DNA of 64,000 nt from Vanilla planifolia (lineage: Eukaryota > Streptophyta > Magnoliopsida > Asparagales > Orchidaceae), in NCBI GenBank assembly GCA_023846275.1, contig CM043865.1, positions 28,439,912 to 28,503,911 on the forward strand. Reading direction: 5' to 3'. The notes below the pieces were generated by a model. The model did no database searches. It was given only the letters and a program-made list of their open reading frames with translations, and was not told the DNA's origin. The position numbers were made by a program, and so were the translations under genes. Of the stretch, positions 22,801-34,144 are shown piece by piece. Every line of letters begins with the position of its first letter. Position 1 is the stretch's first letter.

Positions 22801-25530
22801 TTTAGCAGCAAGAGGGTCTTTATTCAGTTCAATAGATTGCTTGTTAAAAGTAGCAAAAGGAGCACCCTAACTTACCACGTTTTTGTCTACGGAGGCAAAT
22901 GGTCTTGTTTAGATGACAAGCCAAGGAAGTTGGTTCTGATGACTTGCCAAGCAAAGTATTATATTGATAGGTTTCAAGAAAGTAATATCATTATTCTTGA
23001 TAGGTTCTCTAATTAAAGATACAAGATATTAACATATAAAAAAACATTCTTCATATTCATGAAACACATATGCTAAGAATATCATGACAGCCGAACCATC
23101 ACCAATTCAATTGTGTGCCATAGGTTATGTGGATAAAAACAATTCAAGACTATCCAATTTATTTGAGTGAAACACAACTCAATATGTCTAACCAAAAACC
23201 CAATTCAAAACACTTTTAGATAAAACACACTGGTATGAGATATCATTTCATTAGATAACAAATAAATTTACTAACATTAACATTGGTATTTGTGCCTTCT
23301 AATGCACAAGTAGTTAATATTTTTACTAAGACATTGGTATTGAACACCTTTTCAAGAATTAGGATGACTCTAGACACTATTAATCCATTTGATTAAGGTA
23401 TCCTTTTGAATGATAACAAAAATAAAAATAAATATATGCTAATATTAGGAGGAAGCTTAGATTTAGACAGAGCTCTTATCAATTGTTACATATTTTTATT
23501 TTTATATTATTCTTATAGCTTTGGTTTTGTTATCATCAAAAGATGAATTGTTAATGCCATGGCTCCCTTATGACTTTTTGATGATAAGAAAAGTATATTT
23601 CACATTTTATTAATATTTTGCTTTAAATTTTTTTCGTAGTATCTTAGAAAAAGAATAAAAGATGACTTAACAAAAATAGATTTAGCATAAAAATAAAAGT
23701 TTTGGCCAGATAAGCATGTACAAGTGTCATAAGGCCTTCAAAACATAAGTGAATGGACTTCTTTGGCATTGGATCCAAGATGGTATAGTGGCTATCATGG
23801 TAAAACATTTTAAATTACTTTTATTTTTAATTGAATGTTAAAACCTATGGTTTAATCTTTGTGGCATTAGGATCATTGTTAAAAAATTTCAAAGCACAAT
23901 TTACTTTGCATATTCATTTCACTTAAATATTTACTTTTGAGTTGGAACAGGTTTTCTCCCATTTAGAATACATTCTATGGTATATAACATCAAGCATGTC
24001 ATGTGTAGCAAGACTATATTAACCCATTACTTAAGCACTTAGAGCTAAGCGATAAAAGACAAATAAAATTACCCAGATTATGTGTTGTATTCTTCAAGGA
24101 TCCACCCAACATTTGCAAACATCTAAAAAATATAGACCTAACAAGAATGTATGTCAAATTCAAATATTTTATGTCAAATATATGGTACATGAAGAATCAT
24201 CTATGGTACGTGAGATTCACATATCATATGTGGGTACTTAGATATGGTATATGGTTGAACAACTCTCAAATCCTCATGAAATAGAGACTTGCATATAATA
24301 TGTTATTTTTTACATAAGATATATCAAGGCTTAAAGAATAGCATATTAGTTTGAAGTACAATATATCTAGTGATACATAGTGTTAAAAGTTAAATTCAAA
24401 TACTTACATACAGTATGTCAAGTCCTTACATATGGTACATCACTAAGGTCATGGTACATTAGGGATAGAAAACTTGCAAATGACTAATTTATTATTTTAG
24501 GAATTTCATAACTACCTATTAGCTAACCAATGGGAGAACAAAATAATCATTTCTAAGAATAATTATGATTATAAATTCCCTCCAGATAATGAGAAATAAT
24601 TAATGATTCATTAGAAATCAATATTCAAGCTTTTGTAATCAAAATACTTTCATCACTACAAACAACGCCATCAATGTTTTGAGAAGTGGAGCTTCAAGTT
24701 CTTCATTTTATCTTCTTATGTCTTTATTTTATAAATTGGTAACATCTTTTCAATCAATTTTTTCATTATATTACAGAAGTGTCACTTGGCATTGAAGCAA
24801 GTTGTAGGTTGTTTTGTTTGTACTTCAATTGTAAAAGTTTTCAATTTAGCTATTTGTTTCTCTTTAAACTTATTTTATTTGACTCATTTGAGCCGTTTTT
24901 ATTTTCACACTTTTGGGTCTCTTCATTGTCTTTTTGAATTAAATTTGTAAGATATTTTCCTATTAGTTTTTTTTTTGCAAAAAACATTAAGTTAGTAAGT
25001 CTAATCTCTTATAACTAGGGGTGGACATAGGCTCATTATTTGGACTCAAACTATTTAAATTTCATAAATGTGCTTTTCTTATTGCACACTACATAAAACA
25101 TTTTGGAAAATAAAGATGAAGTATTTCTAAAATATTGTGAACTATCTTTACTTGAAGTTTATAAGGAAGAATATAATTCACTCTCCCCCTTATAGGATAT
25201 CAATTTTTAATAATAATCATATATATACAATATAGTAACATTATAGAGCAAGTGAATCGAGCTTTTCTTCAATTATCATAAAAGATGGGACTGACATTTC
25301 ATTCAACATAGCTTTTCAAAATCCTTGCAATAATATATGTTCACCAAAACAAATAAGCAAACATTTAGGTTCAATGAAGTGGCTAGAAGTTAATATGGGA
25401 TTTTACATGCAAGGTATAAACATATAAGTGGAAATTTTAGCTAACAATATTATTGTACATGTTATATAATCAATAATAAAAGCTCTGTTGCATGTTAGTT
25501 GATCAATATTAAAATCTCTATTAGGTTATG
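19870..25530. other. AT-rich intergenic DNA, no supported gene
   Basis: Nearest the AP2-domain gene this will include distal promoter sequence. No coding signal is recognised. Frames around 22682..23016 show no known motif. At 24170..24460 phrases of the type 'tatggtac(a/g)t' and 'catacagtatgt' recur, and CACATAT/ATATGTG form an inverted repeat at 24219..24233, probably the remains of a repeat-bearing LTR. Confidence 0.55.
25526..25530. other. Target-site duplication TTATG, left copy
   Basis: TTATG directly before the LTR start is identical to 27697..27701 directly after its end. A perfect 5-bp duplication is the mark of LTR-retrotransposon integrase. Confidence 0.85.
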
Positions 25531-25825
25531 TGTAACAGCCCTAGTTTTCTCTTATTTGTATTTTTATATTTTTTATAGAAAGAACTCTGTGAGACGAATC
25601 TAACGATGTTTAATTTGTAATTTTCGGAGCTCTAATTAATAAATTATGAATTTTTGAAGATTTGGGATAAAATTGTAACGTAGAGGATAGATCTGTAAAT
25701 TTTAAATGTCGGCTTAGTTCAAATCCGATTGGCGGAGGATATATTTGCAAATAGAAAATTTAGAGAGGGTTTTCTGCAAAAAATGCGGTTCACGATCCTT
25801 CCATTTAGTCGGTTTCGGCCGCGGC

Positions 25826-25833
25826 TATAAAAG
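25826..25833 (+). promoter_or_regulatory. TATA box of the solo LTR
   Basis: TATAAAAG sits about 295 bp inside the LTR at the edge of its GC-rich part. It overlaps a perfect 5-bp inverted repeat: CGGCT at 25822..25826 and AGCCG at 25832..25836. It presumably drove the element's genomic RNA. Confidence 0.6.
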
Positions 25834-26099
25834 CCGACTTTGCGCGTTTGAAACGCGTTTCTGCGAACGCTGCGGCGAGACACGACGGCGAGGTACGGCG
25901 GCGAGGAAATTTTGTGAATTTCGGCACGCGACGACAACGGCCAACGAAGGTGAATTTTATTTTCTTTGTTGTTTTATAAGTTTTAGGGGAGCGGCGGTCA
26001 GTTGGCCGACGAGAGACTTAAGAATTAAAGTTCGCCGGCGAAATACTTTGGTTTCGCCGGACGCGAGAGAGAGAGGGGCGGCGTGAACCGGTCCAGGCT

Positions 26100-26310
26100 T
26101 TGGACCGGGTTACGCTGAACCGGATGCCGAGCGCGCGGTCCAGCGCGCCGAGCACGCCCGGTCCAGCGCAGTCCAGCGCGCTGGGAGCGGGCGGTCCAGC
26201 ACCGCGAAAGGAAATTTTGGGAAAAATGCCGTTTGGAAAAGCTTTTAGAAAGCTTTTCTGCGCGCGCGGTCCAGCGCCGAGCGTGTGCGCGCGGTCCTGC
26301 GGGCGGTTCA
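26100..26310 (+). repeat. GC-rich GGTCCAGCGC-type short repeats in the solo LTR
   Basis: Variants of 'cggtccagcgc' recur irregularly, for example at 26137, 26158, 26190, 26268 and 26291, in a CpG-dense block that contrasts sharply with its surroundings. The long open frames on both strands here follow from the shortage of A/T-rich stop codons and are not taken as genes. Confidence 0.65.
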
Positions 26311-26796
26311 GTGCCGCATAAGCCCATCTTTTGGGATTATTTTGGGGTGTGTTTGGGAAAGCTTTTAGAAAGAAATTTTTGACTAATAAGCATATTTAAA
26401 TTAATTATTTGTGTATTTTACGGGCTTGTAGGACATCAAGAAGAAGCAGAAGTGAGTAAGACAGTTGGTACAACAAATTCAGGTAGATAAATTCGTAACC
26501 TGTGATATAGCACAATAGTATTTATTTATATTTCGATACATGGTTTCTTATGGGCTGCATTACAGTTTTTCTTTACATGACTTTTATCTCATGGCTTGAT
26601 ATATGTTTTATGGTGTTATTTTCTGATTGAACTGAAAGCATAAAAGATGACAAAAAGGAAATTGAAACAAAAAGCATAATATGAGATAAAATATAATTGG
26701 TTGGACATATTGATATGGTTTTGGCATATTTATCACATGTGTGACATGGTTGGAAAATAAAAATGAAAATTGGATTCCTGGAGACATTATCCTCAC

Positions 26797-27007
26797 CACT
26801 AGGCCTAGCGGATGAGATCGCAGGGTATCGATCTTCGGATCATATATCTGCCTAGTGTGTATGTGTACCATGACCTCCGTATATATTGATGACACCAGGC
26901 CTAGCGGATGTGATCGCAGGGTATCAGTACTATACCTGCCTGGTGGCACTAGGCCTAGCGGATGAGATCGCAGGGTATCGGTCTTCGGATCAGATATCTG
27001 CCTAGTG
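26797..27007 (+). repeat. Three hairpin-forming tandem units in the solo LTR
   Basis: Units at 26797..26857, 26893..26945 and 26947..27007 share 'ggcctagcggatg-gatcgcagggtat'. Each is bounded by inverted arms. Units 1 and 3 have CACTAGGC/GCCTAGTG; unit 2 has CACCAGGC/GCCTGGTG, a matched change in both arms that keeps the pairing. Units 1 and 3 also share a central 'cttcggatca' loop absent from unit 2. Confidence 0.85.
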
Positions 27008-27696
27008 TTATGAACTGGATGGATGCTTGCTGGAGGTCATTTGATATGATGATTGGATCCAGAGGATGATGATTCAAAGGGAATCGGGCCCAGTAAGTAT
27101 ATAACATATAAAATAATGGAAATGGAAATTTGGTATACATGTTTATCTGGTTTACTTTTGATACTACATGACATTTGATGTGAAGGTATTCATATGGTTT
27201 ATTTTTCACCGCTTATGAGATGGATTTTGTTTTATCATGTTTCACGGCTTGTCTTTTATATCTGGAGATTTATTTTACTTGGTTACATAATGGATTTATC
27301 TGCTGAGATATATATGTCTCATTAGTGCTTCATCACAGGTCATGTATCCACTACACCGAGAGCTGGGGATTATAATGGTACAGGAGAGGACTATACTCCT
27401 GACATGTGAGAGGGGATAGATTTTTGGTGGGAGTGGATTTGGTTTCATTTTGATACTTTTTGGTACTTCAGTTTTGTGGTTTATTGTATATATATACAGT
27501 TTAATATACACATGTTTTCATTTCAGCTCCATGGTTTGGATTTGGTTAAAATGTTTTAAAAATATATGGGATTGGTTAGAGGGTTAGAATTGTCTCACCG
27601 TCGGGTCCCCACCTAGGCATGGTTTGTCCTCACTCGAGATTATTTCTTATGCAGCATCCTTAATTTACTGTAGTTGGTAAGGTGGGGTGCTTGACA

Positions 27697-27701
27697 TTAT
27701 G
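27697..27701. other. Target-site duplication TTATG, right copy
   Basis: Identical to 25526..25530; together they fix both boundaries of the solo LTR. Confidence 0.85.
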
Positions 27702-29270
27702 ATTCTCACTATCCTAAGAAACTTAGTTGGTTTATATAAGTTGTTCATTTAGCTCAAATAAGTGATATTTTCATGTCAAATTTTGCTAAATTCATTCATT
27801 CTTCATGTTAAAATAGAGTAATTATTTTGGATATAATACTTCAAAGATCATTTAGAAAGATAAATCTCCTTAAAAACATCTTAATTCTTCTATGAGCAAC
27901 CTTGTTCCAAGGTCTTAATAATGATGTTTTCTTTAGGATTTGCATAGTAATAAGCACAAAATAGTTGAAAACTAAGAAATATGATAAAGAGAGAGGAAGC
28001 AAAATTCAATAATAAACTCAAAGAAATGCTTTATCTTTGTTTTTCTATTCTTCTCCAAAAAAACCGAGTTTTTCTTATTTTTATCTTTTTTTGAGGTTCA
28101 AGCACTTATATATCATGGTACAAGAAGATTATTTTGTTCATTTATTTTCCTTTGACACCTTATCATTGGTTGAGTTTCCATGAAGTTCTCCACTTGCAAC
28201 AAGGCAAATTAGTCCTTGTTTGTCATCATTACTTAAAGAAGATTCATCTGAATCATTCCAAGTGGCCTTCATTGCCTTTTTTCCTTCTTCAAATTCTTGA
28301 ATTTCTCAATGTGGTCTAGTAACTATAAGCATTTAGGAGGAATGGCCCTCAATTTCCTGCATCACAACACATCATTTCTTCTTCTACCTTGAGCTTATGC
28401 CTTGGTTGCAACTTTTCATACACCACAACATTTAAGTATTGTAAGTTAAGAGTAAGTACTGCTACCTTATCGTTCTTAGATGTCTTGACTTCAAAAGAGG
28501 GATTCCACTTTCAATGCAATAGCATCATCTTTTTTGTTCTTGGATTTTTTAGCATTATTCTTTTCATCCTTTGGTATGCTATCTTCATTTCATTTGTCAT
28601 CAATTCTTCTATAAATGCATTGAGAAAAATGAGGTCATGTTTTTAGTTGCCTTAATTGTAGTAATACTAAGATCATATTCCTTAAAAAACACACTTAAAA
28701 TCTCCTTTACATATTCACCATTAGAAGAGCTTTCCCAAGATTACTTTAGTTATTATTAATGTTTGTATATCTTAAAAATATTGATTTAATAAACTCACCC
28801 AAAATCATTTTAAACAATTCATGGTCATAGATAAACATCTTTATCTTACTCTCTTTGACTTAGGATGTGCAATCATGTGTTAAATATATGAACCAATAAG
28901 TTATCTTATATGATACATTTATTATTTTAGGATTCAATTGAATTTAATGTTTCTCTTTGAGAGTTAGCTTACTAAAAGGTTTTTATTGTAGAAGCATCTT
29001 ATGTTAGCTCACAAATACACACCCGTTGGCATCACATCAATCATATTCGAACTCAGAGACGTACTCAAGCTAAATCTTATTTTAATTATTCATCTTTCTC
29101 AACCATAGAGGTCGACTACAATTTTCTATTTTTTCCTATAATTATCTATGTATTTTTTTGTTTTATTTGTTCTAGTATATTTTGCAATAAAATATGTTAT
29201 CATGGAAGTCAATTTCTGTGTATGCTTCACCCATTATCAGTAGTAGTTCACCATCACCATGCTGCCTGAT
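27702..29270. other. Intergenic DNA, no supported gene
   Basis: Frames at 28134..28759 on the plus strand are hydrophobic and T-rich and match nothing I recognise. There are no definable mobile-element ends. Confidence 0.5.
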
Positions 29271-30294
29271 TGATGTCTACATCATGTTCGAGAAGGACTT
29301 TCGATGTCCAAGGACCTGATCTTGTACAAAAAAAAAAGGTCAAAATCACTATTCCTGCCACCGAATGCCGCCTTCGCAGCAGCCTCCGCCGCCACAGTGA
29401 ACCGCCCGCCGCTGTTTCGAACAGCTCGTGCCCGAACCGGATCCAGGTTTGCCCGAACCGCTGTGCATGTGTCCCGCCAGGCGCCTACCCAAGCTACCCG
29501 GATGACCCGCGCCGACCCACGCCAGCCCGCACCGACCCGCGACCTGTGACACGCACCGACCCGCACCGCCACCGCCGCCGCCGTCGCCGCGCCTCCAGCC
29601 ATCCGAAATTAGGGTTAAATAAACTTAATTTTCATTATTTTTCTCAGAATTTTAGGAGTCGGTTTGTAATTTTTAGGTGACTTTTAATTTACCCATGTGT
29701 CCTTTAGTATTCCCATGTTATGAGCTAAATGTCTTTTGTACCCTTATGGATTCCTATATAAGGGGAAGTCCTCTTCTGTTGTAAGGATATTGAATAGTTA
29801 ATGCAAGCTTTTGAGTGTTCTTTGCTTCCATTCTGAGTTCGTGAGTGCTCTGAGTGTCTTTGGCGTGCCGACTCGTCAAAGCTCTGATACTGGGGGGAGG
29901 GACGCGAGGTCCAAGTGGTGAGACGCCACTCCAGTCTATCATCTTCCTTCACCACTCAACCATCTTCAAGTGAAGTTTTTGTTTTTCCTCGTCTTCCTTT
30001 TTACGAGTAATTTCCATTCCTAGATTATTAATTTGTCTTCAATATATTTTCATTCTGCGAAGTACAACTTTTACTATAAATTATATTTTAATTTCAACTG
30101 GTACTTAACCAATCTAAGTACTCCCTATTTCTGCGTGTTTGAAAGTGTGTAGCCGTAATCGATTTAGCGACTTCTTAGCCGCTATCGATCCTAAGTTTAG
30201 TTAGGATTCATTGGTTGGTGCCTTTGCGTTCAACCCTCATCGTATCTCGGTGTGTGTCCCTTAGGGTGACGGCCCTGCTCTTTGTTGTGCATCA
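29271..30294 (+). mobile_element. LTR A (about 1024 bp, plus orientation, TGATGT...GCATCA)
   Basis: Starts with TGATGTCTACATCA, itself palindromic, and plausibly ends with 'gtgcatca' at 30294. Its middle is a close inverted match to LTR B: 29620..29940 against 31115..31400, judged by eye at about 90% identity, sharing the 'cctatataaggggaagtcctc' promoter and the 'aatgcaagcttttgagtgttc' stretch. A GC-rich block (29370..29600) is dominated by 'gacccgcgccgacccacgcc'-type sequence. No matching target duplication is visible (CTGAT left, GTCAC right), so the right boundary is less certain or the copy has recombined. No internal domain adjoins it. Confidence 0.7.
29753..29760 (+). promoter_or_regulatory. 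TATA box of LTR A
   Basis: 'cctatataagggg' in the conserved middle of the LTR. The same sequence occurs in reverse orientation in LTR B, around 31289..31301. Confidence 0.55.
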
Positions 30295-30804
30295 GTCACA
30301 AATTTTCTAACAAAGCAAATTTTGTCTAATCCTACATCTCTGATGCTTCCTGACCCCCCAACTTCTTAACTTTGCCTCCAGTCCTCTGGTCGTCACGAAC
30401 TACTGTAATATCTCTCGTCTACTGTTGGTATCCTAGTTACATCATCATTGATGTCTGATCGTCTAATTGCATGATTACATAATGTCATTATATTTTCATA
30501 CATTTTGTATTTTGCATTTAATATTAGTGATCCACTTGAAGTTAATGTCTTAAAATTTTAAAGATCTTTTTTAGATTCTCAAGTAATTTAACTCCAAATT
30601 TGTTTTTTCTATGCCTGCTTGTCGTTAATATCTTAGAATTTTAAGGATCTCTTTTGGATTCTCAAGTAATGAAACTCCAAGATTATCTTTCTTCATGACT
30701 GACTTCTCATCCTTCTCATACTTATATGTTTTCAAGGTGCATTTAATTCTCTTTTTTCTTATACATATTTATTAATCATTCCTTTATCTATAAATAAGAG
30801 ATGT
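30295..30804. other. 510-bp spacer between the two opposed LTRs, with a short duplication
   Basis: No gene. A ~70-bp segment starting 'gttaat(g/a)tctta(a/g)aattttaa(a/g)gatct' at 30541 is repeated at 30624, a tandem offset of 83 bp. The last five bases, GATGT (30800..30804), are the left target duplication of LTR B. Confidence 0.6.
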
Positions 30805-31821
30805 TGATGTAGGACAAAAAAAGGGGGGGTATGGCGACACGAAAAGATACGGGAGTGTGTGTGTAGATAGAAAAGGAAAGGGAAATGGTAAAAACTTTAG
30901 ATTTTGGGATTTTGGTGGAGGGGTAGGAAGATGGATAGTAGAACCAGTGTCGGGGATAACTTACTGGTGTGGCATCTCACCACTTGGGCCTCGCACCCCT
31001 CCTCCCAGTACCAGAGCTTCAGCGAATCAGCATGCCAAAACTGGAGTGGCGTCTCACCACTTGGACCTTACGTCCCTCCTCCCAGTATCAGAGCTTCAGC
31101 GAATCAGCACGCCAAAACTGGAGTGGCGTCTCACCACTTGGACCTCACGTCCCTCCTCCCAGTATCAGAGCTTTGACGAGTCGGCACGCCAAAGACACTC
31201 AGAGCACTCACGCTCAGAATGGAAGCAAACAAACTCAAAAGCTTGCATTAACTATTCAATCTCTTTTTTACAACAGAAGAGGACTTCCCCTTATATAGGA
31301 ATCCATAAGGGTACAAAAGACATTTGACTCATAACATGGGAATACTAAAGGACACATGGGTAAATCAAAAGTCACCTAAAAATAATGAAAATTAAGTTCA
31401 TTCATGGGAATACAAAAAGACTCCTAATTTCAAACGGCTAGAGGCGCGGCGACGGCTGCGGCGGCGGCGCGGGTCGGCGCGGGTTGGCGCGGGTCGGCGT
31501 TGGTTGGCGCTGGTGGGCGCAGGCGCGGGTCGGCGCGGGTCTGGCTCGGCGGCGGCTCCGGTGGCGGACGGGGCGGCAGGCGGCAGCCGTAGGCGGCGGA
31601 AGGAGCCGGCGGCAGGAAAAGTGTTTTTCGCGCTGTTTTGGCTCCTGGGAGTCTGTTTGAACTCCGAATTCGATTCCGAAAGATGTTCTGGAATCCATGT
31701 TTCGGCGCATACGTCACTGCATCATTTTTTACCTCATAATATTTCAAAAAATATTTTGAAAATTTAAATAAAAATTGATCCCCCGTTGTTCGTGCAACGC
31801 CAAGCTTTGATGTCCGCATCA
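30805..31821 (-). mobile_element. LTR B: solo LTR, minus orientation (1017 bp)
   Basis: On the minus strand it starts TGATGCGGACATCA at 31821 and ends CCTACATCA at 30805. It is flanked by a perfect 5-bp duplication, GATGT at 30800..30804 and 31822..31826, which fixes both ends and shows a solo LTR. It shares ends, promoter region and a GC-rich block with LTR A but differs in its first ~200 bp, so the two are subfamilies. It carries three copies of a 77-bp unit of which LTR A has one. TGATG...CATCA ends occur in some Ty3/gypsy chromoviruses, but the superfamily cannot be proved without internal domains. Confidence 0.88.
30970..31190 (-). repeat. 77-bp tandem repeat in LTR B (about 3 copies)
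   Basis: The phrase 'ccagta(c/t)cagagctt' starts at 31005, 31082 and 31159, exactly 77 bp apart. Each is preceded by 'ctcaccacttgg(a/g)cct'. Since 77 is not a multiple of three, the same peptide (LEWRLTTWT...) appears in a different frame in each copy. The overlapping open frames at 30857..31327 are therefore a by-product of the repeat rather than genes. Confidence 0.9.
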
Positions 31822-31826
31822 GATGT

Positions 31827-33577
31827 TCTCTTATTATAATATTATTATTGATAGATGAAAATTTTCTTATTTACATGCTTTCATATTTACAAACAAAGAG
31901 TGTGTTCCTAACCCTAGTTGAAAAAATTCTCACTTTTCCTCCCCTTGTGAGAGACAAGAATCGAATGTGAGGGATTAATGTACAAAAAAGTATTGAAGTT
32001 GAGGAAGAGGAGATTATATAATCAGATAAGGAGCCTAAAGAAGAATTATAAGTATTAGGTGAAAGTCTTTATTATATAGAACCATCCATAGCTGTTGTGT
32101 GATGCACTTTGTATATACTAGAGACCTTCCACTGAGAGAATCGACAACCAAACAAATTCTTTCTTTCTCCAAGTCTCTCAAGTCTTCACTCACCTTGTTA
32201 CTTTCTCAACCAAACTACCAAACTATTACTCTCCTTAATAAAGCTCCAAATCATAGCTTGCTATCTTGTTGCCTTTTTAGCCAAGCTTCTTCGTTAACGT
32301 AAGCCTCTACCTCATCTCCCTTTTTAATCTTTGGTGCTCCACACACCAACTCCAAAAAAAACTATAATTTATCATCAAAAAATTATACTTTTTTATAACT
32401 TTTATTTTCTAATTATAAAAAATTAGGATTACTCTTTCTTCTATTGTAATACTCTATATAGAGTTTATTTTAAAGTCTTTATTTTTTCATACAAAATTGG
32501 ATGTGATAAACTACTCAGTAAGACTTTATGCTTAAATTTTAATGTTTTGCCACCAATACTACTTAATAATTCACTCTACAAATTTGGAGGCTAATCTTTA
32601 AATAATATAAAATATTATATACGTCTCCTAATCTTAATTAGTATATGGTATCTTTTAATATTTTTTTAATAATCTATTAAACATCTATAATATTTAATTG
32701 ATTAACCAAAGTTAGTTGTTAAACCTTTCTTTACATAATCATAAGAATACTCATCATAATTAAAAGCCTTAGATGCACAAGATGTTATTTTATGAATACT
32801 TATAATAAGATAACAGACTAATACTTCAATTCTACATTTACTTTTATCGATAAAGTTCCAAGAATATTACTTTTATAAGAATAAAAAAAATACTAGCACA
32901 TATGAAAGCATTACTAAAATAAATTTAAAGTATCACATACCTATCATTAGATCTGCTGCATCTGAGACCTTATAAGGAGAGACAATAATAATTTTGATGA
33001 GAATAAGCTAATCTATGTTAATAATAATGAGAATGATAATAGATAAATAAATTTATTTAAGCTCAAAGGTGATAGAGACATCATAGATTTTTTTTCAGTC
33101 TGAAGTCAATCTTTTGCTAAATGATCATATTCTATACAAGCATAGTAACTCTTATGCGCTCCTCTATCAACTTAAGAATTACCTCGATACCATCTACCAT
33201 AATTAGTACAATGTGGCACTTTTATTTTAACTATCATAATAGATGCATCACATACACTAGTTTTTACTGAATCCTTTGATGTGATGATCACAAAATCAAA
33301 CTAAATGATTGTCAATGTCTTATTAAGCTTAGTATTATTTTTAGTTAAATCTCGAGTATTATAGCATTTTGGATCTCTTAGAGTAATAAATATAGTGTAT
33401 ATAGTGAATAAAGATTTATGACTCAACTTGTTGATTTTGGAGCCTATTACCATGATTTTTGTTGAGTGTCTAATCCAAAAAAAATATATTCGAGTTTATT
33501 TTTTAAACTAAGTTAGATTTTATTTTAAATTAAGTCATTTGTGTTTTTATGATCTTATAAATTTTTAAATATTTTTT

Positions 33578-33580
<3 letters not shown>
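31827..33580. other. AT-rich intergenic DNA, no supported gene
   Basis: Nothing coding is recognised; a 67-codon plus-strand frame at 32099..32302 has no known motif. Confidence 0.5.

Positions 33581-33619
<39 letters not shown>
33581..33619. repeat. (AT)n microsatellite
   Basis: 39 bp of uninterrupted AT dinucleotides, followed by an AAAT-type run near 33628..33648. A shorter (TA)9 lies at 33912..33929. Confidence 0.95.
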
Positions 33620-33622
<3 letters not shown>

Positions 33623-34018
33623 AAATATTAATAAATAAATAAATAAAATTTTTCTTAAGCACCCAATTACATCGCCAGGCCCAAAGAACATGGGTTAAGT
33701 GCCCTGTAATACTGGGCACTAGACTTAGGGCATCATAAATAGGAGTCCAACTAAAACTGAGTTGGATCAAGCCCGAGCATCAATCTAAGGCACAATTCTT
33801 ACAGCGGTTTGGGTCCATCGAATCAATGCATAACTCTTGAACTGGCTTAGGCATAATGAGTGAGGGCAAACTTGTTAATTTGTTAAGTAATGGGTCAGGT
33901 TAGGTTAGACCTATATATATATATATATTAATTTTTTTTCGAAAAAATAATTTGACTTTTCTCCTAATCTATACCCGAGGCATCCCCGTGCTCGACAAAA
34001 CCCTAAGGTAGTGATTTC

Positions 34019-34144
34019 ATGCGACCGTGGGAAGCTTTTCTGAAACTCATTCCACCAATGGTGAAGGCTGCAGGAATCATTGAAATATCAACGAAAAGCA
34101 AGGAGGATAAGTTTGGTGTAGCAAGGAGGAATCGTGAGTTTTGA
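34019..34144 (+). CDS. Short hypothetical ORF or lone first exon (41 codons)
   Basis: ATG to TGA in a patch of unusual sequence complexity: MRPWEAFLKLIPPMV at the start, then a charged STKSKEDKFGVARRN. 'aaaccctaagg', a common 5'-leader motif of plant housekeeping genes, lies just upstream at 33998. A 'gtgagt' splice donor at 34133 would end an exon before the stop, so this may be the first exon of a gene or gene fragment whose remainder I cannot find in the following AT-rich DNA. I do not recognise the protein. Confidence 0.25.
   Translation: MRPWEAFLKLIPPMVKAAGIIEISTKSKEDKFGVARRNREF

Larger units (their letters stand above)
25531..27696 (+). mobile_element. Solo LTR of a Ty3/gypsy-type element (2166 bp)
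   Basis: Begins TGTAACAGCCC and ends GGGGTGCTTGACA, giving the TG...CA termini with imperfect inverted ends. It is flanked by the perfect 5-bp direct repeat TTATG. No internal region adjoins it, so it is a solo LTR left by recombination between two LTRs. A TATA box at 25826..25833 sets the plus orientation. The left third is strikingly GC-rich (about 25780..26330, with many GGTCCAGCGC-like phrases), and three hairpin-forming units lie at 26797..27007. The TGTAACA start and length over 2 kb fit plant chromoviruses of the Tekay/Del lineage, but without internal domains the lineage is an inference. Confidence 0.88.

Noticed and set aside
26025..26327. Long open frames on both strands in the GC-rich block
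   Set aside because: They overlap each other within the U3-like part of a bounded solo LTR. Openness follows from GC content and short repeats.
29270..29680. 136-codon plus-strand and 106-codon minus-strand frames rich in Pro, Arg and Ala
   Set aside because: They are translations of the 'gacccgc' block of LTR A. Opposite-strand frames are equally open and neither has a family motif.
30857..31327. 156-codon frame and two overlapping frames that share peptides such as LTTWTSRPS
   Set aside because: The same peptide in three frames results from the 77-bp tandem unit of LTR B. The LTR's transcription direction is opposite.
31430..31819. 129-codon minus-strand frame
   Set aside because: It lies wholly in the 5' part of LTR B and its Pro-rich end is the GC-rich LTR block.
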